64,000 nucleotides of DNA from Psococerastis gibbosa (lineage: Eukaryota; Arthropoda; Insecta; Psocodea; Psocidae). Made by a program: the position numbers and the translations under genes. This document shows, one piece after another, positions 10,831-21,421 of the stretch. The DNA lies in contig OZ020490.1 of NCBI GenBank assembly GCA_963971405.1, positions 1,488,001 to 1,552,000 on the forward strand, read 5' to 3'. The first letter of the stretch is position 1; the number at the start of each line of letters is the position of its first letter. The notes under the pieces were generated by a model. It was not told the DNA's origin. It ran no database searches and saw only the letters and a list, made by a program, of their open reading frames with translations.

Positions 10831-10974
10831 ATTTCAGAGAAAACAATTCGAAATTTGTAACTCTGTAACAATCACTTCTTTCTCTCTGGATAAAAAAATT
10901 GAATGAATTTTTAAAACACTAAATTCATCAGAATCAGTCTGGAAGTAGGTTTTTCCCCCAAACAAAGCTTGTGA

Positions 10975-11243
10975 CCAGGTAACCAAGGCACAAAGTCTCC
11001 CAAGATTGATACATGTATGTTTATAAATGATATGGCGGCTATTCCACTTGCCGATATTCCCTCATTTATGCATCAATAATAAGTCTCTACCATATTATAA
11101 CTTAATTTATAATAGATAAGTTAAGTATCTACATAATAGCCTCATTCAAAGAAAAATCGCATCAATTATTGATGCACAAATGTGGGAATATTGACAAATG
11201 CAATAGCCGCCTATGCCCATGGTTGCTCCTGACTGGTTACAAT
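10975..11243. mobile_element. Second inverted-repeat element in the intron
   Basis: The arm at 11031-11080 (GGCGGCTATT, then ATATTCCC, CATTT and TGCATCAATAAT) recurs in reverse complement at 11162-11215 with about 80 percent agreement by eye. Outer blocks GTGACCAGGTAACC and GTAACCAGTCAGG suggest longer arms. The exact ends and target duplication are not resolved. Confidence 0.55.
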
Positions 11244-11378
11244 AAAAATGAGGTCCCCACATACAAATCTCACTTAGAACGAAAGATCACTATCCTCTTT
11301 AAATTGGCTGTCGATCTATCTAGACATAAATAGCAATTACAGATACGTACTACATTTCTTATAACAACATGTACTAAC

Positions 11379-11485
11379 CGTTCCATTTCCTTTTTTTTAT
11401 GGGGCGCTACGCCTTTAAACCCTTTCCGATATGCTCGCGTCCGTCTATTTTTTTCATATTCCTTCTGGCCTTTAAATTTACCCAT
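11379..11485 (-). CDS. Mutator-like transposase, first coding exon
   Basis: The ATG at 11485-11483 opens a very basic 35-codon leader (MGKFKGQKEYEKNRRTRAYR, later PHKKKEMER). It stops at a GTTAGT donor in exactly the phase the downstream exon needs. Basic N-terminal leaders are usual in this transposase group and could serve nuclear import or DNA contact. Without splicing the frame runs on into sequence of no recognisable character. Support is the phase match, the splice signals and the composition; no transcript evidence is available. Confidence 0.6.
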
Positions 11486-11949
11486 TCTCAGTACGCCAAG
11501 AAAACAATGGACAAAATCATAAAATATGAAATAATGCGAGAGTTAACAAATTACTTTGTTTACAAGCTCTGAACGCAATGCTAACAACGTAACAGAACAA
11601 AACCAAAACTGCGACATATAAATCAGTGCGACATCTTCTGGAAATTACCTACAACATTGTTCACGTCGATTGTGCTTGGTTTCACAACAGATTAGCTTTC
11701 TGTTCTCAGCCATCTTATTTGAAATGTAAACAGATAATATAAATAATTTATTTATTATGCTATTAATGGAAATTAGTAAAATGTGATTCATTAATTTCTT
11801 AGATATTGTAATTTAGTTGCCTTAAATATATGTTGTAGTGCCACATTACCAACGGTAAGATCTCAAATTCCCTGTTCTGTTTTATTTTTTGGCCTTTTTT
11901 AACAATTTTTTTCTCCGTAGTGACTAAATATATCAAAATTGTAAATCGT
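11486..11949. other. 5' flank of the Mutator-like gene, nothing recognised
   Basis: AT-rich sequence. A promoter could lie here for the - strand gene, but no TATA box or terminal inverted repeat could be defended. Confidence 0.3.
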
Positions 11950-13085
11950 TAATATTATACCCCACATCTTTACCTTTGTTATCATGGTAGATATGTAATA
12001 AAGGCATTAATTAAACATGCTTAAAAGGCCCTATTGCTTTAGGTCCAAACACCATTCTACGGCCTGTACACTCTTAAAGAAATAAGTTGTTTCTGGATCG
12101 TCTATTTGGGGTATTAAATAAAAGTTTTTCTAAGAGGTCTGATGAATCGAGTAGTAAATGGAATATGTTATATTAGACTTTTATTGCAATTTTTGTTCTT
12201 CTTGTCTTAAGCGTGGGCATCAGAAAGTGATTTAGTAATGTTTTGTAAGGCATTAGTTGTGGGTAAACACCGGTTTGTCTATAGTACATGCATTTTAAAA
12301 ATCTCTTTTGCACTTTTTCTAAATTTTTTATGTTGCCCTTTGTGTAGGGGTCCCAAACTTCACAACCGCGTATTCAAGTATACTCCTGCATAGGGAGTTA
12401 AATAAATTAAAAATTATTTTTTGGTTACTTATTATACCTCGAATATTTCTAATGATAAACCCCAGTATTTTGTTGGCTCTGTTTATTATTTTATCAATAT
12501 GATTATTATAGTTTAATTTTGAGTCCAATAGTATACCGTACCTAAATTTTTAAATACGGTTACTCTATTAAGATTTACAGAATCAATTGAATATGTATAA
12601 TTAATTTGATACGCTTTGAGAGAAAAAGTTATGTATTGGCCTTTGGCAATATTGAGGTGTAACTAATTTTTCTTGCTCCAATCGTATAGGTAGTTTAGAT
12701 CTTCTTGAAGTAATAAACAATCATCTACATTGGTTATTTCTTTTAACAGTTTGACATCATCTGCAAATTTTAGTATTTTACTATGCCTGATTATCAGGGG
12801 TAAGTCGTTTACCAAAAGAATAAAAAATAGAGGAGCTAGAGTGCTTGGATTACAGAGGAATGGATGATAAATGGTGCGGAGCAAATTCCTTCGTAGAAAA
12901 TTAATTGTTTCCTGTCCGAAAAATATGAGATAAGTAATTTTATTAAGTTTGTCGAAAGACCATATTTCCTTAATTTGCTAATAAGTATTTCATGATCCAC
13001 TTTGTCAAAAGCCTCTGCATAGTCAGTATAAATAACATCCGTTTGACTATTTTTCTGGAAATTTTCTGATAGAATTGTGGTAAGT
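11950..13085 (-). pseudogene. Jockey-like reverse transcriptase remnant
   Basis: Read from high to low coordinates in shifting frames, it shows the LINE reverse transcriptase order. The fingers/palm block YTDYAEAFDKVDHE carries the first catalytic Asp, at about 13030. STLAPLFFILLVNDLP stands for the usual PQGS-L-P-LLF motif. LKFADDVKLLKEI holds the catalytic FADD, at about 12770. YNNHIDKIINRANKILGFI is the thumb, and the RTGVYPQLMPY and TRRTKIAIKV segments are from the C-terminal part. At least three frame changes and several stops are needed, so it is inactive. The endonuclease and ORF1 are absent (5' truncation near 13085). Confidence 0.75.
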
Positions 13086-13485
13086 GTACTGTAAGTACTG
13101 CTCTAATTCCTGCAACAGCTCATCGTATTTATCTGACATGAGTTGGACTGAGATTTTTACGTCTCTCATGTCCTCTACCATTGCATTAAAAGTTTAGTTA
13201 GCTCTTGATTGATGCTCGTAAGTGTATCATCTACTCCGCTGTCCTCTGTCTTAGAACCTCGCAACGTAGGTGCCATGCTCTGCTTTAGTTTGTATCTCCA
13301 CAGTAAGTATAAATCTTGGCTGGTTACTAGAATAGCAGATGTAACTAGTTCAGTGAGTCATTGTAGACGCTGTGACTATGCAGTGCTGGTGCGTACCGGT
13401 TCCTATGAACAAGCTATTCAATTCACTACTCACAGCTTTTGATTTCCCGGTATGGTATGGTATGGTATGCATGCTCTAAATTCCA
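13086..13485. other. Unassigned with a GTATG microsatellite
   Basis: No gene seen. A short GTATG run occurs at 13450-13468, just before the Gypsy fragment. Confidence 0.35.
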
Positions 13486-14745
13486 TTGCTATGTTTATAC
13501 AAAGTTGTCGTCGAGACCGACCACAAACCTCTCGTTACATTGTTTAAAAAGCAGTTTGACAAAATTCCTTGTAGACTTCAAAGGTTAATGCTACAGTTGC
13601 ATAAATATTCTCTTGAAGTTCACTATGTGCCAGGAAAGGAAATGTTTATAAGTGATGCGCTCTCAAGAATGAAATATTACAAAACTTATGACATGAATGA
13701 CAGCGTTTACATTCAAAAAGAGTTAAATTTTCAGGTGAATTTGTTGTTCTCTAGCCTGGCAGTCTCTGACAGTAGATTGAGAAAAATAAAGGCCGCAACT
13801 TTAATTGACGAAACTTTGTGCGTATTGAAAGAATACTGTCTGATTGGTTGGCCTGTAGCTAAAGAATTGTGTACTGACTTAGCGAAACCATATTTTCATG
13901 TCAGAGATGAACTTAGTCATGAACATGGTGTATTGTTTAAAGGTCGCTGTATCATCATCCCACAAGCTATGAGAAAGGAAATTATAATGATGACTCATGA
14001 GGGCCACTTATGATGTAACAAATGTTTAAGTAATAAAAATTTGAAATCGATTTTTTCAAGGCATGGCATTCCTCAGACATGTTTTTCGGACAGTGGTCCA
14101 CCATTTTCTTCTGAACGATTCCGGCAGTTTGCTTCGGAATGGGATTTTAATCGCGTAACCTCGAGTCCGCATTTTCCTCGTTCTAATGGCTAGACAAATA
14201 CAGACTATTATCTGGCTCTCTTGCAGTTTCGAAATGCTAATAAGGAGACTTTTGCCTCACCTGTACAGTTGCTGATGTCTCGTCGTTTGAGAACGACTAT
14301 TCCATGCTCTAGAGATTATCTGAAGCCGAATATTGTAAATGTGGAAGATCATTTGAGGCGGGTTTCAGAAAACAATGAGAAAATGAGGAAGTATTATGGT
14401 GGTACTCATATTCTTCCTGAAATATCCGATGGCCAACAAGCACTTTTCAAAAAAGAACCCAACTCACAATGGTCTCCATGTAAAGTAATTGGTAAAGCTG
14501 AGACGCCAAGATCTTGTTTGATACAGCAGGGTGCCTAAGTGTACAGGCGCAACCGTGAACATATATCGCCTGGTCTGCCTGCAGCACTCAGAAAGTGTAA
14601 ATGAGGCCTGTGCGGTTGTCGTCCTAGATCGGGATGGTGTATCAGCAGTGCCAGTTATTTCTCCTCCTTCGGTGGGCAAAACTACTAGATCTGGAAGGGC
14701 AGTTAAGCCTCCGACCAGATTTAGTTTTTCTGAATTCGACTAGAA
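13486..14745 (+). pseudogene. Ty3/Gypsy pol fragment (RNase H end, internally deleted integrase)
   Basis: The left part (13486-14013) reads VETDHKPLVTLF, then the HYVPGKEMFISDALSRM end of RNase H, and stops just into the integrase zinc-finger region (REIIMMTHEGHL-like). About 14014-14060 marks a deletion that removes the rest of the zinc finger and the first part of the catalytic core. The frame resumes at TCFSDSGPPFSSERFRQF, with the second catalytic Asp, and SSPHFPRSNG, where a TAG replaces the expected codon before the Glu region. The tail includes YRRNREHI and the RSGRAVKPPTRFSFSEFD terminus, similar to the element at 29340. Clearly inactive; left part of the element absent. Confidence 0.8.
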
Positions 14746-14875
14746 CTGATTTAAGTATTGTAGTTGAGAATTTTGTTCTAGTTAGCCTATCTAGTTATTT
14801 TGTAGTTGTTTGTTCTTAACTTTGGGTTAACTTTAGATTGATAGTTTCATGTTTGAGTTCGTATCATATCAATGT

Positions 14876-14904
14876 AAAAAAAAAAAAAAAAAAAAAAAAA
14901 GGAG
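14876..14904 (+). promoter_or_regulatory. Polypurine tract of the Gypsy fragment
   Basis: An A25 run followed by GGAG directly precedes TTGTTACGGAG. Position after pol and before a TGTTA-starting repeat fits the plus-strand primer for reverse transcription. A simple poly(A) expansion is the alternative. Confidence 0.45.
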
Positions 14905-14905
14905 T

Positions 14906-15055
14906 TGTTACGGAGTTGAATATTGGCGTGTGAGCGCCGCTAGCGCCAGGACAACATGGCGGGGGTTAAATAATACAAGTATATTAAAAGCCTATTTGAA
15001 TATTTCTTTTATTGCATATGTCTTAAAATTGACAAATGATGTCTTTAATATTTAA
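14906..15055 (+). mobile_element. Probable 3' LTR of the Gypsy fragment
   Basis: Starts TGTTACGGAG and contains a GC-rich palindromic block (GAGCGCCGCTAGCGCC). A possible end is TTTATTGCA near 15020, but no partner LTR exists in the window, so the right boundary is uncertain. Confidence 0.4.
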
Positions 15056-15058
15056 AAT

Positions 15059-15246
15059 ATAGTCCGGTCAATTTAGTCATCCAAAATTACTCGCATATTG
15101 TACCAAAATATCATTCAATTTTATTTTTTTAGGTTATGTAACCTTAAACATGTTATTTAAAAACGGAAATATTACTATTTTTATTTCAGAGCTGATTGAC
15201 ACATATATAAATATAGGGCTTAGGTAAGCTAAATTGACCGGACTAT
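15059..15246. mobile_element. Short inverted-repeat element, 18-bp perfect ends
   Basis: The left end ATAGTCCGGTCAATTTAG and the right end are exact reverse complements. A half copy occurs near 4110. About 188 bp, noncoding; the target duplication is not clear. Confidence 0.65.
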
Positions 15247-16440
15247 GTTTTCAATATTAACGACATCATTTTCCGATTTGGGTTTTTGCATTTTTTAAGA
15301 AAATTTTGCACAATAGTGTATATTGTTCTTTATGGCATCGGAAAGTAGAGATTCCAACAAATAAAAATCCTACCTAATTATTTAAAAAAATCGACATTTT
15401 GACGTGAGATTTTTCGATTGAAAATTAGGGTGCCTTATCCATGTATAGTCAAAATTAGCAGTAAAAAATTAATATTTTAAATCAAAAAATAAAATAAAAT
15501 ACTGTGTATTTATAATATTAAAAATTAAGGTTTCCCCAATTTTCACGTGAAAAAACATTTTTTTGTGAAATTTTAAAATAAAAAACCAAAACCCTGGTTT
15601 TTGGCATTTTTCTCATAATATTTGAGGTTATGTGAAAAAAGTGTAATCACTAAAGTTGAACACCTTCTTATTACCTATCTTTTTGCTATTTGACGTTTTT
15701 CCATAGGACTTGTAGTTTTGTTGGAAATGAAGATGTACCGTATTTCACCTACCTGCCTCCCGAACTCAGATCGCCCGTAATTTATTTTTCCTTTAATGTC
15801 TGTCATATTATCTTTCATTTCCAATGGGTTTCATTTTACTATAATTTAATGTGTTTTTTTTCACCATTTTTCAGGGGATCTACCCTGGGCTATAAATATT
15901 ATCTGATTTTGATGAAACTTGGCACAAAAATCGATCATACAAATGTCTTGATCGAGTTCGTTAACCAGCTGGATCCACTATTTAGTTACAAGACGGCGGC
16001 CGATTGAAACCTTGTATAATTCATATCTCAGTAAATATTGGTCGCAGAGGAATGAATTAAAATCTGACTGAAAGCCCGTATTGTTATCTACGTCGAGTCA
16101 AAGTTAAAATCATTTAAAAAGTGTTATCACAAAAGTTGTAGATCTTCTTTTTACCTACATTTTTGCTATGCGACGTTTCTCCATAGGATTGTAGTTTTGT
16201 CGGAAATCAAGATATTATATCGTATTTCACCCTTAAAATCCCACCCCCACCCAATTCCCGATCTCAGATGCCGCGTAATTTATTATTCATTTAATTTCTG
16301 CCACAATTATTTTCCATTTCCAATGGGTTTCATTCTACTTAATTTGATGTCGTTACAAAAAATTATGTACCCTGGACTAATTATGCACACATTTTTTCAG
16401 AGAACCCCCCGTGACATTCTGTAAACTATGGGTCTGCAAA
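15247..16440 (+). repeat. Family B dispersed noncoding repeat, copy 2
   Basis: Same order of blocks as 35150-36600: TTTTTCGATTGAAAATTAGG, the AATCGACATTTTGACGTGAG segment, TTTCCATAGGACTTGTAG, CTTGATCGAGTTCGTTAACC, GGCGGCCGATTGAAACCTTG and ATTTCCAATGGGTTTCATT. The last blocks occur twice here (around 15700-15840 and 16160-16340), so part of the unit is duplicated. Confidence 0.7.
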
Positions 16441-16502
16441 TTTAAGAAAATGAAAAGCAACCCCCCGGTAATGTTTTTAAAATTATAGGTACAAAATCGT
16501 TT

Positions 16503-18060
16503 GTGGACAGGAACGGAAACTTCAGGAACCAGGAGACAGGACCGTCAGATCATTTTCCAAAACTTTGCGGCCTTGATGGCGTTGTCGTTGCATACAAAAA
16601 GGTCAGCTACACTGCAAACAGTGCCCATGTCTCTGCATACGAGAAGGTGATCAGCAGTTTGGACCTCCCCGCAGTCACACAATTCGTCCTCAGTATAACC
16701 CCATTTCTTCTGCGTGTATCTGCATCTCGAGACTCCAGTTCTAAGCCTATTTAGTGTTCTCCACTCTCCGTAGGTTAGGTGGCTTCCCTTTGCTATTTCT
16801 TCATTGGCTTTGAAATTGGAGATAATCGGGAGTTCCTCCTCCCATAGACTAGTTCTCCGTATTTCGGCATTAGTTTCTAGTGGTTTTCGTCTTTTGAGGA
16901 AGCTGTTACGGGAGCGTAGACGTTCTGGCGGTCTTTCCTGCTGATACATTGGGTGCCTGGAGTCGTTTTCCTGTTTGGTCTTCTCCTTTTCTGCGGCTAC
17001 TGTCCGTCTGATGTGAGGGGGCGCTATACCTACTATAGGGTAAACTTTGTAGGTTGGCGTTGGTTTCAAACAGCCAGAGATAATCCTTACTGCCTCATTC
17101 AGGGCAACGTCCACATGTCTAGTGTGCGCGGAGGCTTCCCACGCTGGTGCACAGTATTCTGCTGCCGAAAAACATAGTGCCAGTGCTGAGGTTCTCAGAA
17201 GTTCAGGTTGTGCTCCCCAAGACGATCCAGTCAGCTTCCGTAAAATGTTGTTTCTGGCGCTGATTTTGCCTTTAAGCTCCCTACAGTGTGTTCTGAAGGT
17301 TAAAGTTCTGTCGAGTTTAACACCTAGGTACTTCGGATACTGTTCATGCTCGAGGGGTATGCCTTCCCAGGTGATGTTGAGTTTCCTGTCTGCTTCCCTA
17401 TTTTTGAGGTGGAATAAGCAAACTTGCGTTTTCTGGGGATTCGCTCGGAGAAAATTCTCTTCGTAGTATACTGACAGGGCTTCCAAAGCTTCGGTTAACT
17501 TCGTTTCTACTTCTTCGAAAGTTTTGCCTTGAGCAGCGATGGCGGTGTCGTCGGCATAGATGACATAGATGACATAGTATCACGGGTTTTCGGTTGGTCG
17601 TTGGTGTATATGTTATACAGTAACGGTGACAAGACGCTCCCCTGTGGCAGACCATTTCTCTGGATTCTCCATCTGCTTTTTTTTCCTTCTAGGTTCACGT
17701 AGAATCATCTATTTTGTAGGATCGATTGAATAGTCTTTGTGAAGGCAACATCTTTTGTCATAGAGTAGACCTTGGAGATTAGTTTACGGTGGTTAACTGT
17801 GTCATAGGCAGCCGAGAGGTCTACGAAAACAACTCCTGTCAGCAAGTTCTTCTCATATCCATTTTCAATATGCTGCGTCAGGTTTAAAACTTGGTTGTTA
17901 CAAGATTTTCCTGGTCTGAAGCCTGCTTGTTCAGGTATTAACTTATTGTCTACGATAGCGCCTACTCTTGTTAGGATCAATCGCTCGAATGCCTTAAAGA
18001 GGTGACACAGCAGTGAGATCGGACGGAAATTCTTTGCTTCTGTTGGTTCTTTGAACCCGT
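16503..18060 (-). pseudogene. Non-LTR retrotransposon reverse transcriptase with C-terminal Cys-His motif
   Basis: From high to low coordinates it reads KNFRPISLLC, then EQAGFRPGKSC, VVFVDLSAAYDTV (first catalytic Asp) and NGLPQGSVLSPLLYNIY. The catalytic YADD follows at 17558-17547, then the 313-codon stretch 17486-16545 with YPKYLGVKLDRTLTFRTH (thumb) and a C-terminal CDCGEVQTADHLLVC cysteine-histidine motif. A TAG near 17700 and a small duplication (GACATAGAT, 17558-17577) break the frame. The endonuclease is missing, truncated near 18060. The catalytic Asp residues are intact, so the damage is limited. Confidence 0.8.
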
Positions 18061-18389
18061 GGAATTACAGCTTAGAATTTCATAGTAAAAGTAAGACCTT
18101 AAGATCTTTTATATGACTAATGTATTGCATATTGTATGATTTTATTGATTGATTGATTGATTGATTCTGCTGAACTGTGTTCGCGTACGTAAGTAAGTAA
18201 GTAACCTAACACAGTCCATGTCCATATCGTCATTCTTTCTTCTAAACCTAACACATACACACACAATATACAGTATAAGACGAAAATGCGTATTAAAAAA
18301 ACTAAACAAAAACCTAAACTAAACTGACCCCTTGTTGGTTTTGTGTAGCCCTTGATAGTCAGAGGGAAAAATAATATATATACTGTATA
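18061..18389. other. Spacer with simple repeats
   Basis: Contains TTGA/TGAT repeats (18143-18168) and an AAGTAAGTAAGTAA run. No gene or element recognised. Confidence 0.4.
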
Positions 18390-18394
18390 TTTAC

Positions 18395-18507
18395 TGTATT
18401 AAAATCTCAAAACAAATTCGAATGCCACACGTCAACAACACACCCGCGCGCCCCTGGCGGCCCAATCTCATAGTTCATTTACTTCCCGCCAAGTTCAAAG
18501 TACTACA
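18395..18507 (-). repeat. 3' LTR of the 3.8-kb element
   Basis: 113 bp, differing from the 5' LTR only in GGCCCAAT versus GGCCAAAT. TG...CA ends in element orientation. Confidence 0.92.
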
Positions 18508-18526
18508 CGCCCCCATGATGTCTTCA

Positions 18527-21415
18527 TCACCCAACTACATAATCTCTACACCAAGCCGGCCTTCGACGCTCTCTGAGGCTCCGTCCGGGCGCTGCTTCCT
18601 CATCTGATTCTTCATCGCCGGAGGCCACAGGCAACTCATTCCACACTAAGGATTCACCCAGCTCTTTCGTTGGCGGTTCCACACTGGTGTCAGACGACTC
18701 CTCAACTTGCATCACAGCAGGCGCTCTCCGCACATCTGCCACATGAACAGGCAACCCGTCCACTTCAACACCATGAGCTGAATGCACTCCTGTCACGGTC
18801 CCAGTCCGCCACTCTGTAGTACACTTAGCATTTTGGGGCTTCACAAATACTCTCTCCCCTACCACATATTTATTGCTAGTGAAATCCGAGAGCTCGTCCA
18901 TATCATCACTATACAACGGGAATCTCCACTCATAGTCCTTCACCAATTTGTAGGGAACAGATAAACTTCTTCCAGGTTCACGGGGCGTGGAATTATACCA
19001 AAACACACTCTCAGATATGCTGCATTGGCTCCTCTCTGCAATCCTCTTAATAGTTCTGTGATTTCTTTCAATTATTCCGTTCCCACTGGGCCGATAGATG
19101 CATCGGAAGGTTAATTTCACCTTCCACTTTTGACACAATTGCCTCATTGCTTCCGATCTGAAGGTTCGACTGTTATCAAGGAGCAGTTCATTGGGCGGTC
19201 CTCGCTCTGCAAATACTTCGGCTAGTATTCGGGCCACAATCTCCTGCCCTTCGTCCCGAATGTATCGCCATATGACGAAACGACTAGGTCCACAATCAAT
19301 TATTGTCAGATACTTGCAGTCCTTATAGTGTGTGACATCACATGCAATCCGGGACCAAACACAACCAACTCCCAAACTACCATGATCCCATTTGACAGGT
19401 GACGGGTCGATCGACAAGCACCGCTCACATTCCGCCAAAACTTCTTCTACTTCTTGTTTGGAGACTTCCATCTGGGGAAAGCACTGCCGTACGACATAAA
19501 ACGTGCGATCAACACCTAGATGGTGCTTTCCGTGTACCTCCTTAATCATAAGTTTTCTGTCCCCTTGTTCCTCAAGCGCAACCAATCCTACTTCCTCACG
19601 GTTACTCAACCATTTCTTAGGCACTCTCGTTAAATGATCTGCCCTATTTTCGTTCGATCGTATTAGTTGCACAGTTACGTCTAGACCGCACTCGGAGATG
19701 ATGTCTCGTAAAAGTCCAATGCGACGCCTTGCGAGAAGCTCTCCCAATCCTTTTGTTTTGATGCGCCGATCATTCGAGACTATCGAGGAAACCCAAGCGT
19801 ATACTATTGCTGAGTCCGTCATGATGCGTAATTTCGTCAACCCCCACTTTTCAGCCAAATTAACGCCTTTCAAAACTGCTTCCAATTCTGCTAAATTTAT
19901 GTGACCCGAGTCATCTTGTTTTCTCAGCCATGAAGCATCTTCTACAACATCGCCATCAATCTCAATGCATACACCGATCGCTATGCTGCTTGCATCACAC
20001 CACACAACTCCTTCCTTAGTGGCCGGAACGCTCCATTTTCCTATGACCGGATCATGACGCTTAACTCCATTCACAACTTCTACCAATTTATCAACAATAT
20101 TTTTTGATAACAGCTTGTCCCAACTTTCTCCAGATGTCACCCGCTTCAAATAGCTGCACGCTGGGCGCAACCATCCCGCTACAGGGTAATGACCAATTAA
20201 CTGTCCACACAACGAAAAAAACTGTCTCTTTGTCACATTAGCTCCCAGAGGGTCCAATTTGTTGTCCCTTCCCCAACAAATGCGCTGACCACATTTCAAC
20301 ACTCGCAACCCCAGCACTCTTCCACCAATTAATGACTCCGGTTCTTTTGCACTGAGACCATAAAATGCTAACAGTTTGAATACCTGTTCACATGACACAA
20401 TATTTTCGTTAACAATTATGTCATCCATAAATGAGTCCGTCCCACGCCTCACAAGCTCATCTGCAGATAACACCTTCTGTACAATTTTTGACATAATTTT
20501 CGGAGCCACATTCAACCCGAATCCTAATCTCGTTAAACAGTATACACGTCCCTTATACTTAACCACCTGAAATCTCCACATTTTTTCAGACACATGAATT
20601 TGCAAATAGGCCTTCCTCAAATCAATAATCTTCAAATTATCTCCCATCCGACGCCACTCTCGTAATTTTTCTCCACACACTTCGCTTTCTCCGGTATGGC
20701 TAGAAACAAACTGATTCAACTCTCGATAATCAAGTACCGGCCTAACCTTACTCTTATTCCTCTGCACAACCGCCATGAGGGGCAACACGCCATCGTGCGG
20801 ACCGTTATAAGCTTGTAGCCAACCTTTCGAAATCCATTCAACTACTTCCTCATCAAATAACCTGGTCGCTTCCTGCGATATACGGTATTGAGCCACCTCA
20901 TTGTGCAATACAGGCTCCCTTTCTTTAAGCCACTCCCACTCCACAATCCATTTGCCATTTTTCCACTCCGCCTTAAAATCAACATCATTAATGTGCATCT
21001 CTTCACACGCATTTGTCAAACAACTAACATCACCGCTCCCAAACTTAACGTCCCCATTTCCTTCAATTCTCACGCCTCCCAACAACTGAATAGCGTCCAT
21101 GCCCAACAAAACTTCGTACGATGGCAACAAATCTGTTTCGAGGCACACCAATTTTATTTGCTTTCCAAAAATTTCGAACAACACTTCACAAGACGATGAA
21201 TAACCTGTACTGGCACCATTCATCATGATTATTCTGCCTTCAGTTGACATTCTTTTTCCATTCCTAGCCACCCCCGGAGCCACTAATGTCATCGAACATC
21301 CGCTATCCAGCAATGCTCTCACCCGTCTACCAAATGCTGTTATACTTAAAACCGGAAGTTGCGCTTTCCTGGTCATTTGACTGCCTGCGCAACACACTGC
21401 AGCCTGACCTACTCG
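18527..21415 (-). CDS. Pol polyprotein (protease, RT, RNase H, integrase)
   Basis: The frame is open from the slippery site to the stop at 18527 and lies in the -1 frame of gag. It has no ATG of its own near the start; the first apparent Met is a GTG at 21397. Counting from 21397, protease DSGCS is near residue 31, the reverse transcriptase VRPVLDYRELN block near 218 and catalytic FMDD near 323. RNase H acidic residues lie in WCDAS (468), AELEA (504), MTDSA (527) and RADH (587). The integrase zinc-finger His/Cys (HGKHHLG...CERC) sits around 622-660, with a core Asp in IACDVTHY (about 687), LLLDNSRTF and IIERNHR. All expected catalytic residues are visible. FMDD replaces the commoner YxDD. It copies the element RNA and integrates the DNA. 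Confidence 0.9.
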   Translation of the reverse strand, partial: RVGQAAVCCAGSQMTRKAQLPVLSITAFGRRVRALLDSGCSMTLVAPGVARNGKRMSTEGRIIMMNGASTGYSSSCEVLFEIFGKQIKLVCLETDLLPSYEVLLGMDAIQLLGGVRIEGNGDVKFGSGDVSCLTNACEEMHINDVDFKAEWKNGKWIVEWEWLKEREPVLHNEVAQYRISQEATRLFDEEVVEWISKGWLQAYNGPHDGVLPLMAVVQRNKSKVRPVLDYRELNQFVSSHTGESEVCGEKLREWRRMGDNLKIIDLRKAYLQIHVSEKMWRFQVVKYKGRVYCLTRLGFGLNVAPKIMSKIVQKVLSADELVRRGTDSFMDDIIVNENIVSCEQVFKLLAFYGLSAKEPESLIGGRVLGLRVLKCGQRICWGRDNKLDPLGANVTKRQFFSLCGQLIGHYPVAGWLRPACSYLKRVTSGESWDKLLSKNIVDKLVEVVNGVKRHDPVIGKWSVPATKEGVVWCDASSIAIGVCIEIDGDVVEDASWLRKQDDSGHINLAELEAVLKGVNLAEKWGLTKLRIMTDSAIVYAWVSSIVSNDRRIKTKGLGELLARRRIGLLRDIISECGLDVTVQLIRSNENRADHLTRVPKKWLSNREEVGLVALEEQGDRKLMIKEVHGKHHLGVDRTFYVVRQCFPQMEVSKQEVEEVLAECERCLSIDPSPVKWDHGSLGVGCVWSRIACDVTHYKDCKYLTIIDCGPSRFVIWRYIRDEGQEIVARILAEVFAERGPPNELLLDNSRTFRSEAMRQLCQKWKVKLTFRCIYRPSGNGIIERNHRTIKRIAERSQCSISESVFWYNSTPREPGRSLSVPYKLVKDYEWRFPLYSDDMDELSDFTSNKYVVGERVFVKPQNAKCTTEWRTGTVTGVHSAHGVEVDGLPVHVADVRRAPAVMQVEESSDTSVEPPTKELGESLVWNELPVASGDEESDEEAAPGRSLRERRRPAWCRDYVVG

Positions 21416-21421
21416 TTTTTT
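21358..21421 (-). promoter_or_regulatory. Predicted -1 ribosomal frameshift signal, gag to pol
   Basis: The heptamer A AAA AAC (21421-21415) is in the correct gag phase (CCA AAA AAC GAG TAG). A five-base spacer (GAGTA) is followed by GGTCA (21409-21405), which can pair with TGACC (21375-21371). Within that loop GTTGCGC (21393-21387) can pair with GCGCAAC (21364-21358), giving an H-type pseudoknot topology. Slipping back one base at the heptamer enters the pol frame directly. Stem 1 is only five pairs and was drawn by eye. Confidence 0.8.

Larger units (their letters stand above)
10131..11378 (-). other. Predicted intron of the Mutator-like gene
   Basis: Donor GTTAGT (11378-11373) and acceptor TTTTTTGTAG (ending 10131) fit spliceosomal signals, and the split Arg codon (CG plus G) is restored. 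The intron contains two short inverted-repeat elements (10538-10830 and about 10975-11243), so it has grown by insertion. Confidence 0.65.
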
